Below, piece after piece: positions 41,930 through 51,098 of a stretch of DNA of 64,000 nt. This DNA comes from CAWJFJ01 sp963800065. Its GTDB lineage: Bacteria > Actinomycetota > Acidimicrobiia > Acidimicrobiales > UBA8190. The stretch covers positions 434,001-498,000 of the forward strand of contig CAWCZO010000011.1 of assembly GCA_963800065.1 (NCBI GenBank), in the 5' to 3' direction. Position 1 is the stretch's first letter. The number at the start of each line of letters is the position of its first letter. The position numbers and the translations under genes are program-made. Below the pieces are notes generated by a model, which worked only from the letters and a program-made list of their open reading frames with translations, did no database searches and was not told the DNA's origin.

Positions 41930-43131
41930 ATGCCCGAAGCCGTCATCGTCGCCACCGGACGCACGCCGATCGGCCGTGCCAACAAGGGCTCGCTCGTGAC
42001 GTGCCGGCCCGACGACCTGGCGGCTCACGTCGTCACCGAGGTCCTGGCCAAGGTCCCCCAGCTCGACCCCGCCCAGATCGAGGACCTCATCGTGGGCTGC
42101 GGCCAACCGGCCGGGGAGGCCGGCTACAACGTCGGGCGGGTGGCCGCCCTGCTGGCCGGGCTGGACGTGCCCGGGGTCACCGTCAACCGCTACTGCTCGT
42201 CGTCCCTCCAGACCATCCGGATGGCGGCCCATGCCATCCGCGCCGGCGAGGGTGACGTCTTCGTGGCCGCCGGGGTGGAGACGGTCAGCCGGTTCCAGTA
42301 CGGGGCGTCGGACACCGGTCCCCACAACCCGGCCTTCGCCGAGGCCGAGGAGCGGACGAAGGCCCGCGCCCCAAGGTCACCGAACCGTGGACGGCACTAA
42401 AGGGTGTGCCCGACGTCTACATCGCCATGGGCCAGACGGCCGAGAACGTGGCCGAGTACGAGAAGGTGACACGGCAGGAGATGGACGAGTTCGCCGCCCT
42501 CAGCCAGCAGCGGGCCGTCGAGTCCCAGACGAACGGCTTCTTCGAGCGCGAGATCATCCCCGTGACCCTCGGGGACGGGACCGTGGTGACCAAGGACGAC
42601 GGTCCCCGGCCGGGTACCACCGTGGAGGGTCTGGCCCAGTTGAAGCCCGTCTTCCGCGAGGGCGGGACGGTCACCGCCGGCAACGCCTGTCCCCTGAACG
42701 ACGGGGCGGCCGCCGTCGTGGTGATGTCCGCCACCCGGGCCAAGCAGCTGGGGATCACCCCGCTGGCCCGGATCGTGGCCAGCGGGGTGTCGGCCCTCGA
42801 CCCCGAGATCATGGGGCTGGGACCGATCGAGGCGTGCCGGCAGACACTGGCGCGCGCCGGGAAGACGATCGACGACATCGACCTGGTCGAGATCAACGAG
42901 GCCTTCGCCGCCCAGGTGATCCCGTCGGCCAAGCACCTGGGGATCGACTGGGGCAAGCTCAATGTGAAGGGCGGCTCCATCGCCCTCGGCCACCCCTTCG
43001 GGATGACCGGCGCCCGGATCATGACGACCCTGCTGAACGCCCTGGAGGACGAGGACAAGATCTGGGGGTTGGAGTCGATGTGCGTGGGAGGGGGCCAGGG
43101 GATGGCCATGATCGTGGAACGGCTGTCGTAG
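41930..43131 (+). pseudogene. FadA5-like acetyl-CoA acetyltransferase (thiolase), frameshifted
   Basis: Reads as a 400-residue thiolase if one base is restored. The first frame gives PEAVIVATGRTPIGRANKG and the nucleophile Cys in NRYCSSSLQT (about residue 89), then runs into non-homologous sequence after EERTKARA and stops at 42400. The second frame, entered near the CCCC run at 42370-42373, gives APKVTEPWTALKGVPDVYIAMGQ and continues with catalytic His in ALGHPFGMTG and Cys in CVGGGQG. A one-base loss at that run explains it. FadA5-type enzymes release acetyl-CoA from the C24 sterol side chain. ATG 41930 follows GAGGAGG. Confidence 0.83.
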
Positions 43132-43186
43132 CCGGGCCTCTCCCCGTATCATCCGGCGGTCCGGATCAACGGAGGGGGGTGGGACC

Positions 43187-44749
43187 GTGAGCGAGGCGAT
43201 CTACGACGTCGGGTCGATGTGGGAGCTCGTGGCCCGGCGCGCCGCGGCGTCGCCCGACCGTCCGATGCTGATCGACGAGAACGACCGCCGGGTCACCTTC
43301 GGCCAGTTCGCGGCGCGTTGTGAGACGGTGGCCGCCGGCCTGGTGGGGATGGGGATCGGGCCCGGGTCGGTGGTGTCGTGGCAGCTCCCCAGCCGGATCG
43401 AGACGGTGGTCCTGTCCATGGCCCTGGCCCGGCTCGGTGCCGTCCAGAACCCGATCATCCACATCTACCGCGAGCGCGAGGTCTCCTTCGCTCTCCGTCA
43501 GACCGGGGCGACGTTCTTCTTCGTCCCTGGGGTGTGGAAGGACGTCGACTACGTCGCCATGGCCGAGAAGATCGGAGGGGGGCTCGATCGGCCTCCGGCG
43601 GTCGTCGTCGCCTACGACGACCTCCCCGGAGGCGACCCCGCCGTCCTGCCGCCCGCTCCGGCTGCCGACTCGGGCGACGAGGAGCGCTGGATCTACTACA
43701 CCTCGGGCACGACCTCGGACCCGAAGGGCGTCCGCCACACCGACATGACGCTGGTCACCGGCGGGCGGGGCCTGGCCATCGCCTGCGACATGTCGGAGGA
43801 CGACGTCGGGTCGATCGCCTTCCCCTTCGCCCACATCGCCGGGCCCGACTATCTGGTCATGGTCCTCGCCCTGGGCTTCCCCGCCGTGCTGCTCGAGTCG
43901 TTCGTGCCGGCCCTGGCCGTCAGCGTGTTCGGTCGTCACGGGGTCACCATGGCCGGCGGGAGCACCGCCTTCTACCAGGCCTATCTCAACGAGCAACGCA
44001 AGCAGCCGGGCAGCAAGATCATCCCCACCCTGAAGTGCCTGTCCGGCGGCGGGGCGCCGATGCCGCCCGAGATCTTCTACGAGGTCGGTCGCGAGATCGG
44101 CGTCACCGTGGCCCACGGGTACGGGATGACCGAGATCCCGATGATCTGCATGGGATCGCTGACCGACACCGACGAGCAGCTGGCCAACACCGTGGGCAAA
44201 CCTGTCTTTGGTGCCGACGTCCGGATCGTGACCCTCGATGGCGAGGTCGCCCCAGCCGGGGTCGACGGCGAGGTGAGGGTGAAGGGTCCCATGGTGTGCA
44301 AGGGCTATACCGACCCGGTCATGACGGCCGAGGCCTTCGACGAGGACGGGTACTTCCGCACCGGCGACGTCGGGCACATCCGGCCCGACGGCCACGTCGT
44401 TCTCACCGGTCGGCTGAAGGACATCATCATCCGGAAGGGCGAGAACATCTCGGCCAAGGAGATCGAGGATCTCCTCTACGAGCATCCCAAGGTGGGCGAC
44501 GTGGCGGTGATCGGCCTGGCCGACCGCCAGCGCGGCGAGAGGGTGTGCGCCGTGGTCCAACTGGCCCCGGGGGCCGAGCCCCTCACCTTCGAGGAGATGG
44601 TCGAGCACCTCTCGTCGGCCGGTCTGATGGCTCAGAAGGTCCCCGAGCAGCTCGAGCTCGTCGACGCCCTCCCACGCAACGAGACCTTGAACAAGATCCT
44701 CAAGTACAAGCTGCGCGAGGAGTACGCCGACAAGCCGTTCGCCGGTTGA
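43187..44749 (+). CDS. acyl-CoA synthetase (AMP-forming)
   Basis: A 520-residue ANL-superfamily ligase. The P-loop motif is YYTSGTTSDPKG, the A5 motif is HGYGMTE, A7 is YFRTGDVGHI, A8 GRLKDIIIRKGENISAKEIE, and the C-terminal Lys is in LNKILKYKL. It activates a carboxylate as AMP then CoA ester. Its place after the thiolase and beside steroid genes suggests a sterol-derived acid (FadD17/FadD3-type role), by inference. GTG 43187 follows GGAGGGGGG, 55 bp from the thiolase end. Confidence 0.88.
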   Translation: MSEAIYDVGSMWELVARRAAASPDRPMLIDENDRRVTFGQFAARCETVAAGLVGMGIGPGSVVSWQLPSRIETVVLSMALARLGAVQNPIIHIYREREVSFALRQTGATFFFVPGVWKDVDYVAMAEKIGGGLDRPPAVVVAYDDLPGGDPAVLPPAPAADSGDEERWIYYTSGTTSDPKGVRHTDMTLVTGGRGLAIACDMSEDDVGSIAFPFAHIAGPDYLVMVLALGFPAVLLESFVPALAVSVFGRHGVTMAGGSTAFYQAYLNEQRKQPGSKIIPTLKCLSGGGAPMPPEIFYEVGREIGVTVAHGYGMTEIPMICMGSLTDTDEQLANTVGKPVFGADVRIVTLDGEVAPAGVDGEVRVKGPMVCKGYTDPVMTAEAFDEDGYFRTGDVGHIRPDGHVVLTGRLKDIIIRKGENISAKEIEDLLYEHPKVGDVAVIGLADRQRGERVCAVVQLAPGAEPLTFEEMVEHLSSAGLMAQKVPEQLELVDALPRNETLNKILKYKLREEYADKPFAG

Positions 44750-44791
44750 CCGGGGCGGTCGTCCGCCGGCCGGCGTCGAACGACCCTGCCG

Positions 44792-45004
44792 CTACCGCCC
44801 GTGGAAGATCTCGACGTCGCTGTGGCGGATGGGGAACGAGCAGTCGCAGTGCGGGCAACGGACGTAGACGTGGAGAGCCGTCGTCTCGATGTACTCGGGC
44901 TCCACCACCAGGATCCGGAGGCAGACCCGACAGATTCTGGAGCCCGGCTCAAGTCCCGGGACCGATGTCCGAAACCGTCGTTCGAGTAACCGGTAATCCG
45001 TCAC
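44792..45004 (-). CDS. small zinc-ribbon protein
   Basis: 70 residues with two C-x2-C knuckles, CRVC and CPHC, about 24 residues apart, followed by another Cys and basic residues (HCDCSFPIRHSD). It forms a zinc ribbon of treble-clef or rubredoxin type. Possible nucleic-acid or protein adaptor; unrecognised family. It lies 103 bp downstream of another zinc-ribbon protein gene on the same strand. GTG start, so some doubt. Confidence 0.6.
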   Translation of the reverse strand: MTDYRLLERRFRTSVPGLEPGSRICRVCLRILVVEPEYIETTALHVYVRCPHCDCSFPIRHSDVEIFHGR

Positions 45005-45107
45005 GCTCTGCCTTACCCGTATACCTGTCGCCGATACTTCATCAGCTACTTGATCAGCTTTGATCAGCTGTTTCCATGATGCCCGGAACCGAGCCGACTA
45101 GGTATTG

Positions 45108-45662
45108 TCAAAATTTGGGACGGTCGGACCGGGCGTCGCCGACACCCCCACCCTGATGGCCGGGGCGCTCCGAGATGTGAACGAAGGTCCCGTCGGGCTG
45201 GCGGCGGTACCGGGCGTTGCAGGTCGGGCAGAACATGACGGGAGTCGGCGGCCGGACCTCGATCGCTGGGCCCTCGACCAGCCGATGGCCCAGCGGGCAA
45301 CGATGCCCGGCGTCGTCACCCTGTTCAGCGTCGCCACCGACCGGCAGGTCCAGGCAGACCTCCCCGCTCGGGCCGCGCATCATGATCTTGACGATGTCGA
45401 ACTCCTTGCGGGCCAGGGCCGCCCCCGTCACACGCTCGATGACGTCGCGGAACTCCTCCGAGATCGCCTCCGATCGTTCGAGCCCTTCTTTCCAGAAGGA
45501 CATGGCGACGACCTCCGGTCGGCTTCCCTCGGATTGGAGGGCCACGAAACCGAGGAACTCGGGGATGTCCGAGAAACGGGGCAGAACCTCTTCGTTGATG
45601 CGACGCTTCACGTCGGCGATCTGATCCGCCTCGGCAAAGAAGATCACGGATCGGGCTTTCAC
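45108..45662 (-). CDS. ABM-like domain plus zinc ribbon
   Basis: 184 residues in two parts. The first 100 (SVIFFAEADQIADVKRRINEEVLPRFSDIPEFLGFVALQ) look like a ferredoxin-fold antibiotic-biosynthesis-monooxygenase domain. The second has CPLGH and MFCPTCNARYRRQPDGTFVHI, a C-x2-GH plus C-x2-C zinc ribbon. The combination was not recognised as a named family. Expressed leftward, possibly with the small zinc-ribbon gene downstream. Confidence 0.62.
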   Translation of the reverse strand: MKARSVIFFAEADQIADVKRRINEEVLPRFSDIPEFLGFVALQSEGSRPEVVAMSFWKEGLERSEAISEEFRDVIERVTGAALARKEFDIVKIMMRGPSGEVCLDLPVGGDAEQGDDAGHRCPLGHRLVEGPAIEVRPPTPVMFCPTCNARYRRQPDGTFVHISERPGHQGGGVGDARSDRPKF

Positions 45663-45820
45663 GGCGCCGAGCCCCGGGAGACTCGCCTGCGGAGATCCAT
45701 GTGCCTTTCTTGCCCATCGGGAGGGGAACGAGACCTACCCCGACGAATCTATCCAGCCCGGACGGGGCCGCACCTAGGCAATCGTCCTGATCGGCTAGGC
45801 GGATGTCACTTGCTCTTCAG

Positions 45821-46804
45821 TCAGTCGGGGACGTTGAGGAGGGCGGCCAGGAGCTCCGCTTGCGAATGGACACCGAACTTCCGGTAGATGGCGGTGAGGT
45901 GGTTCCGGACCGTGCTGGGACTCAGGTACAAGGCGTCGGCGATCTCCTGTACCCGCTGCCCACGGACGAGCCGGGTGAGTATCTCCCACTGTCTCATCGA
46001 GAGGTTTCCCTGCGGTAGACGTGACTGGAACTGCTCCATGCAATTGAGGGCGTCGACACCCCGTGCGGCGATTTGACGACACGCCGTCTCTCCACCGGGC
46101 TCGCTGATCAGGGCGAGGGCCAGGCCGAGACGGGGAGGTGAATGTCGGCACATGGCCACGACCACGCAGTAGACGTCCTGCCATCGACCTGTTTCCGTCC
46201 GGAAGTGCAGTCGCAGTGTGGCGGCACCTCCTCCGGCGGCGACGCGTCCGACGGCGCCCATGAAGCCCTGGACGTCGGCCGGCTGGAGGAGGGCCAAGAG
46301 GGACGAGCCCTCGTAGGCCTCGGGGCCGAGCCCGAGGATCGCCTCGGTATCGCTACTGGCGTGTTCGATCACCCACTGGTGGTCCGTCACGGCCAGGGCC
46401 ATCTTGACGCTCGTTTCCAGCGGGAGCCAGGGAAGGCCGGTGGCGTCCGCCTCGATGGCGACCAGTCCGAGTCTGTTCCCGTCGACGGACGTCATCTGCG
46501 CCCAGACACTGGCCGTCAGCTCACTGCCGTCGGCCTTCTGAAGGTGACGGACGGCTCGGTAGCCGTCGATGGCTCCCGATGCCAGGAGCCGTACCGAGGC
46601 CTCCGCCGCCGGGCGCTCGGCGGGCAGGACGATGTCCGTGACGGAGGTGCCTTCCAGGGAACGGGGATCGATTCCGAGAAGCTCGTACACCGGCCGGTTG
46701 GCGCTGACCACGGCCATGGTGTCGAGGTCGATGGCCAACCGCGGTTGGGGGTCGCCGCCGAGCAGTTCGGCGAGGGTGACGGATGGGGTTGGTGCGCCGG
46801 TCAT
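45821..46804 (-). CDS. PAS-domain LuxR-type transcriptional regulator
   Basis: 327 residues. Two PAS-like domains (about 5-125: PQPRLAIDLDTMAVVSANRPVYELLG; about 135-245: VTDHQWVIEHASSDTEAILGLGP) are followed by a LuxR HTH (LSMRQWEILTRLVRGQRVQEIADALYLSPSTVRNHL and YRKFGVHSQAELLA). No receiver or kinase part is present, so the PAS domains probably sense a small molecule or redox state directly. Located 35 bp after the ku gene on the same strand. Confidence 0.85.
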   Translation of the reverse strand: MTGAPTPSVTLAELLGGDPQPRLAIDLDTMAVVSANRPVYELLGIDPRSLEGTSVTDIVLPAERPAAEASVRLLASGAIDGYRAVRHLQKADGSELTASVWAQMTSVDGNRLGLVAIEADATGLPWLPLETSVKMALAVTDHQWVIEHASSDTEAILGLGPEAYEGSSLLALLQPADVQGFMGAVGRVAAGGGAATLRLHFRTETGRWQDVYCVVVAMCRHSPPRLGLALALISEPGGETACRQIAARGVDALNCMEQFQSRLPQGNLSMRQWEILTRLVRGQRVQEIADALYLSPSTVRNHLTAIYRKFGVHSQAELLAALLNVPD

Positions 46805-46839
46805 GGCAACCACCCGATGACGCCTCGGAGCGCCGTGTC

Positions 46840-47901
46840 CTAGGAGGCTTTCCGGCGGCGCGACGGCGCCGACGATGCACGGGCGGCGGACAGCGCCGCC
46901 TCCAACTCGGGCCTGCTCATCTTGGACCGGCCCTCGATACCGAGGGCGGCGGCCCGCTTGGCCAGCTCGGCCTTGCTGAGCGCCGAGAGGTCCTCGCCCG
47001 ACTTCGGACGGCCGGTGCCGCCTCCTCCGCCCGAGGCGCCGGCGGACGACGCCGTGGCCTTCTTGGCTTTGCGGCCGGAGGCGGGGACCAGCGGCGAGAC
47101 GTCGGCGTTTCCGGGACGGTGGTTACGGGCCGCCTCCACGCTGGCCTGGAGGGCGTCCATGAGATCGACGACGGGGGCCGCCGGGCGGGTGTCGCCGCCG
47201 GTGACGACGACTTCGCCCTGGCGCTTGCGGTCGATGAGCTCCTCGACGCGTTGGCGGTAGGTGTCGGCGTAGTTGTCGGCGTTCCATTCCGCCGACATCG
47301 AGTCGATGAGGAGCTTGGCCGTGTCCATCTCGCGGGGCTTGAAGGTGAGTTCGCCCGGGAGGGTGCCGATCTCGCGTGCCGGATCACGGACCTCGTCGTG
47401 GAAGAACATGGTCTCCAGAGCGAGGACCTTCTCCTCGGGCCGGACGGCGACCAGGTGCTGCTTGCTGCGCATGACCAGGGTGGCGATCCCGACCTTCTTG
47501 GTGGCGCTCATGGCGTGGCGCAACAGCTCGTAGGCCCGCTGGGCGTCGTTTCCCTGGGGTGCGAGGTAGTAGGTCGACTTGTAGTAGATCGGGTCGATGG
47601 ACTCGAGGTCCACGAAATCGACGATCTCGATGGTGCGGGTCGGTCCCGGCTCCACGGCCTCGAGTTCCTCGGGGGTGACGATCACATACTCCCCGCCGCC
47701 GATGTCGTAGCCCTTCACGATCTGCGAGTACTCGACCTCCTCGCCGGTGCGCTCGTTGACGCGCTTGTTGCGGACCCGGTCGGTGGTGCCCTCCTGGAAC
47801 TGATGGAATCGGATCGCCTTGTCCTCCGTGGCCGAATACAGGCCGACGGGGATGCTGACCAGGCCGAAGCTCAACGACCCGGTCCAGATAGCCCTCGCCA
47901 C
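46840..47901 (-). CDS. ku: non-homologous end-joining protein Ku with SAP-like tail
   Basis: A 353-residue bacterial Ku homodimer protein that binds DNA ends. MARAIWTGSLSFGLVSIPVGLYSATED is the standard start. IVKGYDIGGGEYVIVTPEEL, YYLAPQGNDAQRAYELLRHAM and LPGELTFKPREMDTAKLLIDSM follow. A Gly/Ser/Lys linker (about 270-305) leads to a SAP-like helix pair LSALSKAELAKRAAALGIEG with MSRPELEAALSAA, then a basic end. No LigD-type ligase is in the window. GTG start at 47901. Confidence 0.92.
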   Translation of the reverse strand: MARAIWTGSLSFGLVSIPVGLYSATEDKAIRFHQFQEGTTDRVRNKRVNERTGEEVEYSQIVKGYDIGGGEYVIVTPEELEAVEPGPTRTIEIVDFVDLESIDPIYYKSTYYLAPQGNDAQRAYELLRHAMSATKKVGIATLVMRSKQHLVAVRPEEKVLALETMFFHDEVRDPAREIGTLPGELTFKPREMDTAKLLIDSMSAEWNADNYADTYRQRVEELIDRKRQGEVVVTGGDTRPAAPVVDLMDALQASVEAARNHRPGNADVSPLVPASGRKAKKATASSAGASGGGGGTGRPKSGEDLSALSKAELAKRAAALGIEGRSKMSRPELEAALSAARASSAPSRRRKAS

Positions 47902-48070
47902 GGGATGCTCCTTTCGGCCCGGACCCTGAGGTCGACCGTGACCCTCCAGTCAATCAGCCCCGATACCCGAGAACCAGGCCTTTGCACCCCTGCCCTACGC
48001 CGACAGCACTCTGACCAGGGACGGAGCACGTATCCACCATGCCGATACACCCCCTTGCGACACTGAAACG

Positions 48071-48457
48071 GTGAGAAGCCTCCAGGCGAGAATCCCCCGG
48101 CAACCGGTCCCGCCTTCGTTCCTGCGCGAAGCCGCCATGGGCGTCGCCGGCATCATCTCCGAGGACCTCGACCCGGGGAACCTCACCATCCCCCTGGGGG
48201 TCAGCGCCTGGATCGTGCGCGGCGACGTCGATCTGGCCCAGGCCTGCGACGCCATGCTGGAACTGCGCTCGGCCCTCCTGGCCGCCTCGGGGCTCGACCG
48301 GAGCAGTGAGCCGGTGCCCCTTCTCGGCGCCGACCGGCGGACATCGGTTCTCACCCTGGCCGTCTACCTCCACGGCCTGCTGGCCCGCGGGGCCCGGGCG
48401 GTCCGGACCACACCGTCGGAACTGGCGGAATCGGCACTGGCCCTGCTCGATTCATAG
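48071..48457 (+). CDS. hypothetical protein
   Basis: 128 residues, no recognised family. The central helix-rich segment (LREAAMGVAGIISEDLDPG, DVDLAQACDAMLELRSALLAASGLD) and C-terminal helices lack signal or TM. It stops nine bp before the DUF2277 gene, so the two form a short operon divergent from ku. GTG start, not firmly placed. Confidence 0.5.
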   Translation: MRSLQARIPRQPVPPSFLREAAMGVAGIISEDLDPGNLTIPLGVSAWIVRGDVDLAQACDAMLELRSALLAASGLDRSSEPVPLLGADRRTSVLTLAVYLHGLLARGARAVRTTPSELAESALALLDS

Positions 48458-48466
48458 AGTTGTGGG

Positions 48467-48685
48467 ATGTGCCGAAGCATCCAGACCCTCCGGGGTCCCG
48501 AACCGACCACCGACGAGCAGGTGAGCGCCGCCGCCTTGCAGTACGTGCGCAAGATCAGCGGCTACCGGGTTCCGTCGGAGGCCAACCGGGCCACCTTCGA
48601 TCGGGCCGTCAGTGACGTGGCGCGCGCCACACAGGCCCTGCTGGACGGGCTCATGACCCGGGCGCCGTCACCACGCCGCCTGTGA
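48467..48685 (+). CDS. DUF2277 family protein
   Basis: 72 residues, the full usual length for DUF2277. The start MCRSIQTLRGPEP and the block AALQYVRKISGYRVPS, then A-T-F-DRAVSDVARATQALLDGL are diagnostic. The biochemical role is not known. It is paired with the preceding unrecognised gene. Confidence 0.87.
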   Translation: MCRSIQTLRGPEPTTDEQVSAAALQYVRKISGYRVPSEANRATFDRAVSDVARATQALLDGLMTRAPSPRRL

Positions 48686-48732
48686 CGTGCGGCAACGTGT
48701 GTTGAGCAGCAGCGCATGTTGAGCGGCCGGGG

Positions 48733-49857
48733 GTGAAGGAGGAAGGATCGCCGTCCTCGAAAGACTCGGCGGCGACCGTGGAACCGGTCGAGCTGACGGC
48801 GGTGGTCGAGAAGGTGACCGGCTCGAGGACGCCGGGGCGGTGGCGTTCGAAGAAGCTGTACGACCCGGTGGCGTCGGCCACGGCCGGGATCTGGCGGGTG
48901 ACCGGCGATCAGTGGTCGGTCGTGCTGAAGCTCGTCCACCACGGCAGGGACGGCCATCCCAACTGGATCTCGAGCTCCGATCCGGCCCACTGGTACTACT
49001 GGAAACGCGAGGTCCTGGCCTACCGGTCGGGCCTGCCCGGGTCGTTCGTGGGTGGACTGCGCGGTCCCGAGTGCCTCGGGATCTTCGAACGGGCCGACGG
49101 CGGCGTGGCCCTGTGGCTCGAGGACGCCGGCCGGGGGACGTCGGGGACGTCGTGGGGCCTCGCGCCCTACGAGCGCGCCGCCCGCCACCTCGGGCACGCC
49201 CAGGGAGCCCTGGCCCGGCAGCGACCTCTGCGGTCCGAGCCCTGGTTCACGCGGCATTGGCTGCGGGACTACCTGTCCCAGCGCGATGCGCAGATGGGGC
49301 TCCTGCGCGACGACAGCGCCTGGGCATGGCCGCTGGTGCGGGACAACCTGAGCCGGGCCCTGGCCGGGCCCCTGCTCCGCATGCGTGCTGACCAGGACCT
49401 TTTCCTCGACGCCCTCGAGAGCCTGCCCCGGACCGTCTGCCACTTCGACCTCCATCCGGCCAATCTCTTCGCCGTGGGTGAGGACACCGTGCTGATCGAC
49501 TGGGCCTTCGTGGGGATCGGTGCCCTGGGCGAGGATGCCGGAGTCCTGGTGACCGATTCCGTTCTGGACTTCCATGTCGAACCGGCCCTCTTCGACGACC
49601 TCTTCGCCGTGGTCCGGCGCGGATACGTCGACGGGCTGCGCCGGGCGGGCTGGTCCGGCCCCGACCGGCTCGTCGACCTGGGTATGAGCGCCACCATCGC
49701 CGCCCGGTACGCGTGGATCGCACCCGCCCTGCTGGGGGCCGTCGTCTCCGAGCGGTCCGTCATGAACAGACGTCCCATCGGCGAAGCCGTCTCGTGCTGG
49801 GCCCGGACGGTCCCGTTCCTCCTCGACCACGCCGACCGGGCCCGGGCCCTCGTGTGA
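48733..49857 (+). CDS. APH-type phosphotransferase
   Basis: A 374-residue kinase-fold phosphotransferase. It has SVVLKLVHH (a possible N-lobe Lys), the catalytic loop CHFDLHPANLFAVG (H-x-D-x4-N) and VLIDWAFVGIGALGEDAG for the metal Asp. Substrate unknown. The start is GTG 48733; an AAGGAGGAAGG stretch falls just inside the first codons, so translation may begin later, though no good start codon follows it. Confidence 0.75.
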   Translation: MKEEGSPSSKDSAATVEPVELTAVVEKVTGSRTPGRWRSKKLYDPVASATAGIWRVTGDQWSVVLKLVHHGRDGHPNWISSSDPAHWYYWKREVLAYRSGLPGSFVGGLRGPECLGIFERADGGVALWLEDAGRGTSGTSWGLAPYERAARHLGHAQGALARQRPLRSEPWFTRHWLRDYLSQRDAQMGLLRDDSAWAWPLVRDNLSRALAGPLLRMRADQDLFLDALESLPRTVCHFDLHPANLFAVGEDTVLIDWAFVGIGALGEDAGVLVTDSVLDFHVEPALFDDLFAVVRRGYVDGLRRAGWSGPDRLVDLGMSATIAARYAWIAPALLGAVVSERSVMNRRPIGEAVSCWARTVPFLLDHADRARALV

Positions 49858-49858
49858 G

Positions 49859-50338
49859 TCAGGCTCCGAGGGGCCGGGAGAAGCAGCGACTCCGGGCGTC
49901 CTCCTTGAACTCTCCGTAGGGGTCGATGGGCCGGTAGCCGGCCGAGACGTAGAGGGCGATGGCCTCGGGTTGCTCGGAGCCGGTCTCGAGCCGGCTCTCC
50001 CGGTAGCCGGCGGCCCGGGCCCGTTCCTCGAGGAAGACGAGGAGGCGGCGGCCGACGCCGCCACCGCGTGCGGGAGCGACGACGAACATGCGCTTGAGCT
50101 CGGCCACGTCCGGGCCCAGGCGCCGGTAACCGCCGCAGCCGACGGGGGCATCGCCGATGGAGGCCAGGGCGAAGCAGCCGTCGGGGGGTTCGAACTCCTG
50201 AGCGTGGACGGGACCCGGTTGACCGCCGTAGCGGGCGACCATCTCGGCGAGGTAGGCGCTCTCGAGGTCACGCGCCCGTGGGTGGTCGAGCGCCACCACG
50301 CTCAGGACGACCTCGGGTCTAGGCGGTGAGGCCACCAT
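49859..50338 (-). CDS. GNAT N-acetyltransferase
   Basis: 159 residues. Motif A is ELKRMFVVAPARGGGVGRRLLVFLEE, motif B ETGSEQPEAIALYVSAGYRPIDPYGEF. This C-terminal PIDPYGE(F) pattern is common in a broad MarR/GNAT-like group acting on small molecules. GTG 50338 overlaps the end of the SDR gene by 20 bp, so it is the last gene of the acyl-CoA ligase operon. Its stop is immediately after the phosphotransferase gene on the other strand. Confidence 0.83.
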   Translation of the reverse strand: MVASPPRPEVVLSVVALDHPRARDLESAYLAEMVARYGGQPGPVHAQEFEPPDGCFALASIGDAPVGCGGYRRLGPDVAELKRMFVVAPARGGGVGRRLLVFLEERARAAGYRESRLETGSEQPEAIALYVSAGYRPIDPYGEFKEDARSRCFSRPLGA

Positions 50339-51098
50339 CGACGGAGAGGACGGCGCCGGTGGTGTAGGCGGACTCGTCGGAGCCGATGAAGGCGATGGCG
50401 GCGGCTATCTGTTCCGGTGTCGAGAAGCCCATGCGACTCATGATGCGGTGGAGCATCTTGGGATCCCCACCCTCGGGCACCGAGAAGTTGGAGACGAGCG
50501 GTGTGTCGACGCCGCCGGGGGCGACGGCGTTGACGCGGACGCCACGGCCGGCGTACTCGACGGCCAGGGCCTTGGTGAAGAGGACGACGCCACCTTTCGA
50601 GGCGCAGTACGCCGCCGACCACGGCGAGCCCATCAACCCGGCGTTGGAGGCCACGTTGACGATGCTCCCGTCCTTGGCCTCGAGCATGGGGGGCAGGACG
50701 GCCTTGGCCATGAGGAAGGTCCCCGTCAGGTTGACGGCCAGGATCTTCTGCCAGAGTTCGAGGGGCATCTCGGCGGTGTGGGAGAAGGTTCCGATGCCGG
50801 CCACGTTGCACAGGACGCTCACCCGGCCGAGGTCCGCCGCCGCCCGGCCGACGGTGTCGTTCACCGACGACTCGTCGGAGACGTCGCACCGGTAGCCCCC
50901 GGCCTTCCCGCCGGCGCTCACGATCGACTCCACGGTCTCCTTCAGACTGTCGTCGGCCACGTCCAGACAGGCCACAGCTCCCCCCTCGGCGGCGATGCGG
51001 ACGGCGGTGGCGCGCCCGATCCCCGAGCCGGCGCCGGTGACGATGACCGTCCGGCCCTCGAAGCGCCCTTCCGAGGGCCCGTAGTAGGGGGTGCTCAC
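50319..51098 (-). CDS. short-chain dehydrogenase/reductase (SDR)
   Basis: 259 residues with VTGAGSGIGRATA, Asp at strand 2 (CLDVAD, NAD preference), NVAGIG in place of NNAG, Ser in NVASNAGL, and Y-C-A-S-K. NAVAPGGVDTPLV and SVDGGLTA end the fold. GTG 51098 overlaps the EthD-like stop as GTGA. Placed in an operon with an acyl-CoA ligase, it may oxidise a hydroxyacyl-CoA or hydroxysteroid (inference). Confidence 0.87.
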   Translation of the reverse strand: MSTPYYGPSEGRFEGRTVIVTGAGSGIGRATAVRIAAEGGAVACLDVADDSLKETVESIVSAGGKAGGYRCDVSDESSVNDTVGRAAADLGRVSVLCNVAGIGTFSHTAEMPLELWQKILAVNLTGTFLMAKAVLPPMLEAKDGSIVNVASNAGLMGSPWSAAYCASKGGVVLFTKALAVEYAGRGVRVNAVAPGGVDTPLVSNFSVPEGGDPKMLHRIMSRMGFSTPEQIAAAIAFIGSDESAYTTGAVLSVDGGLTA

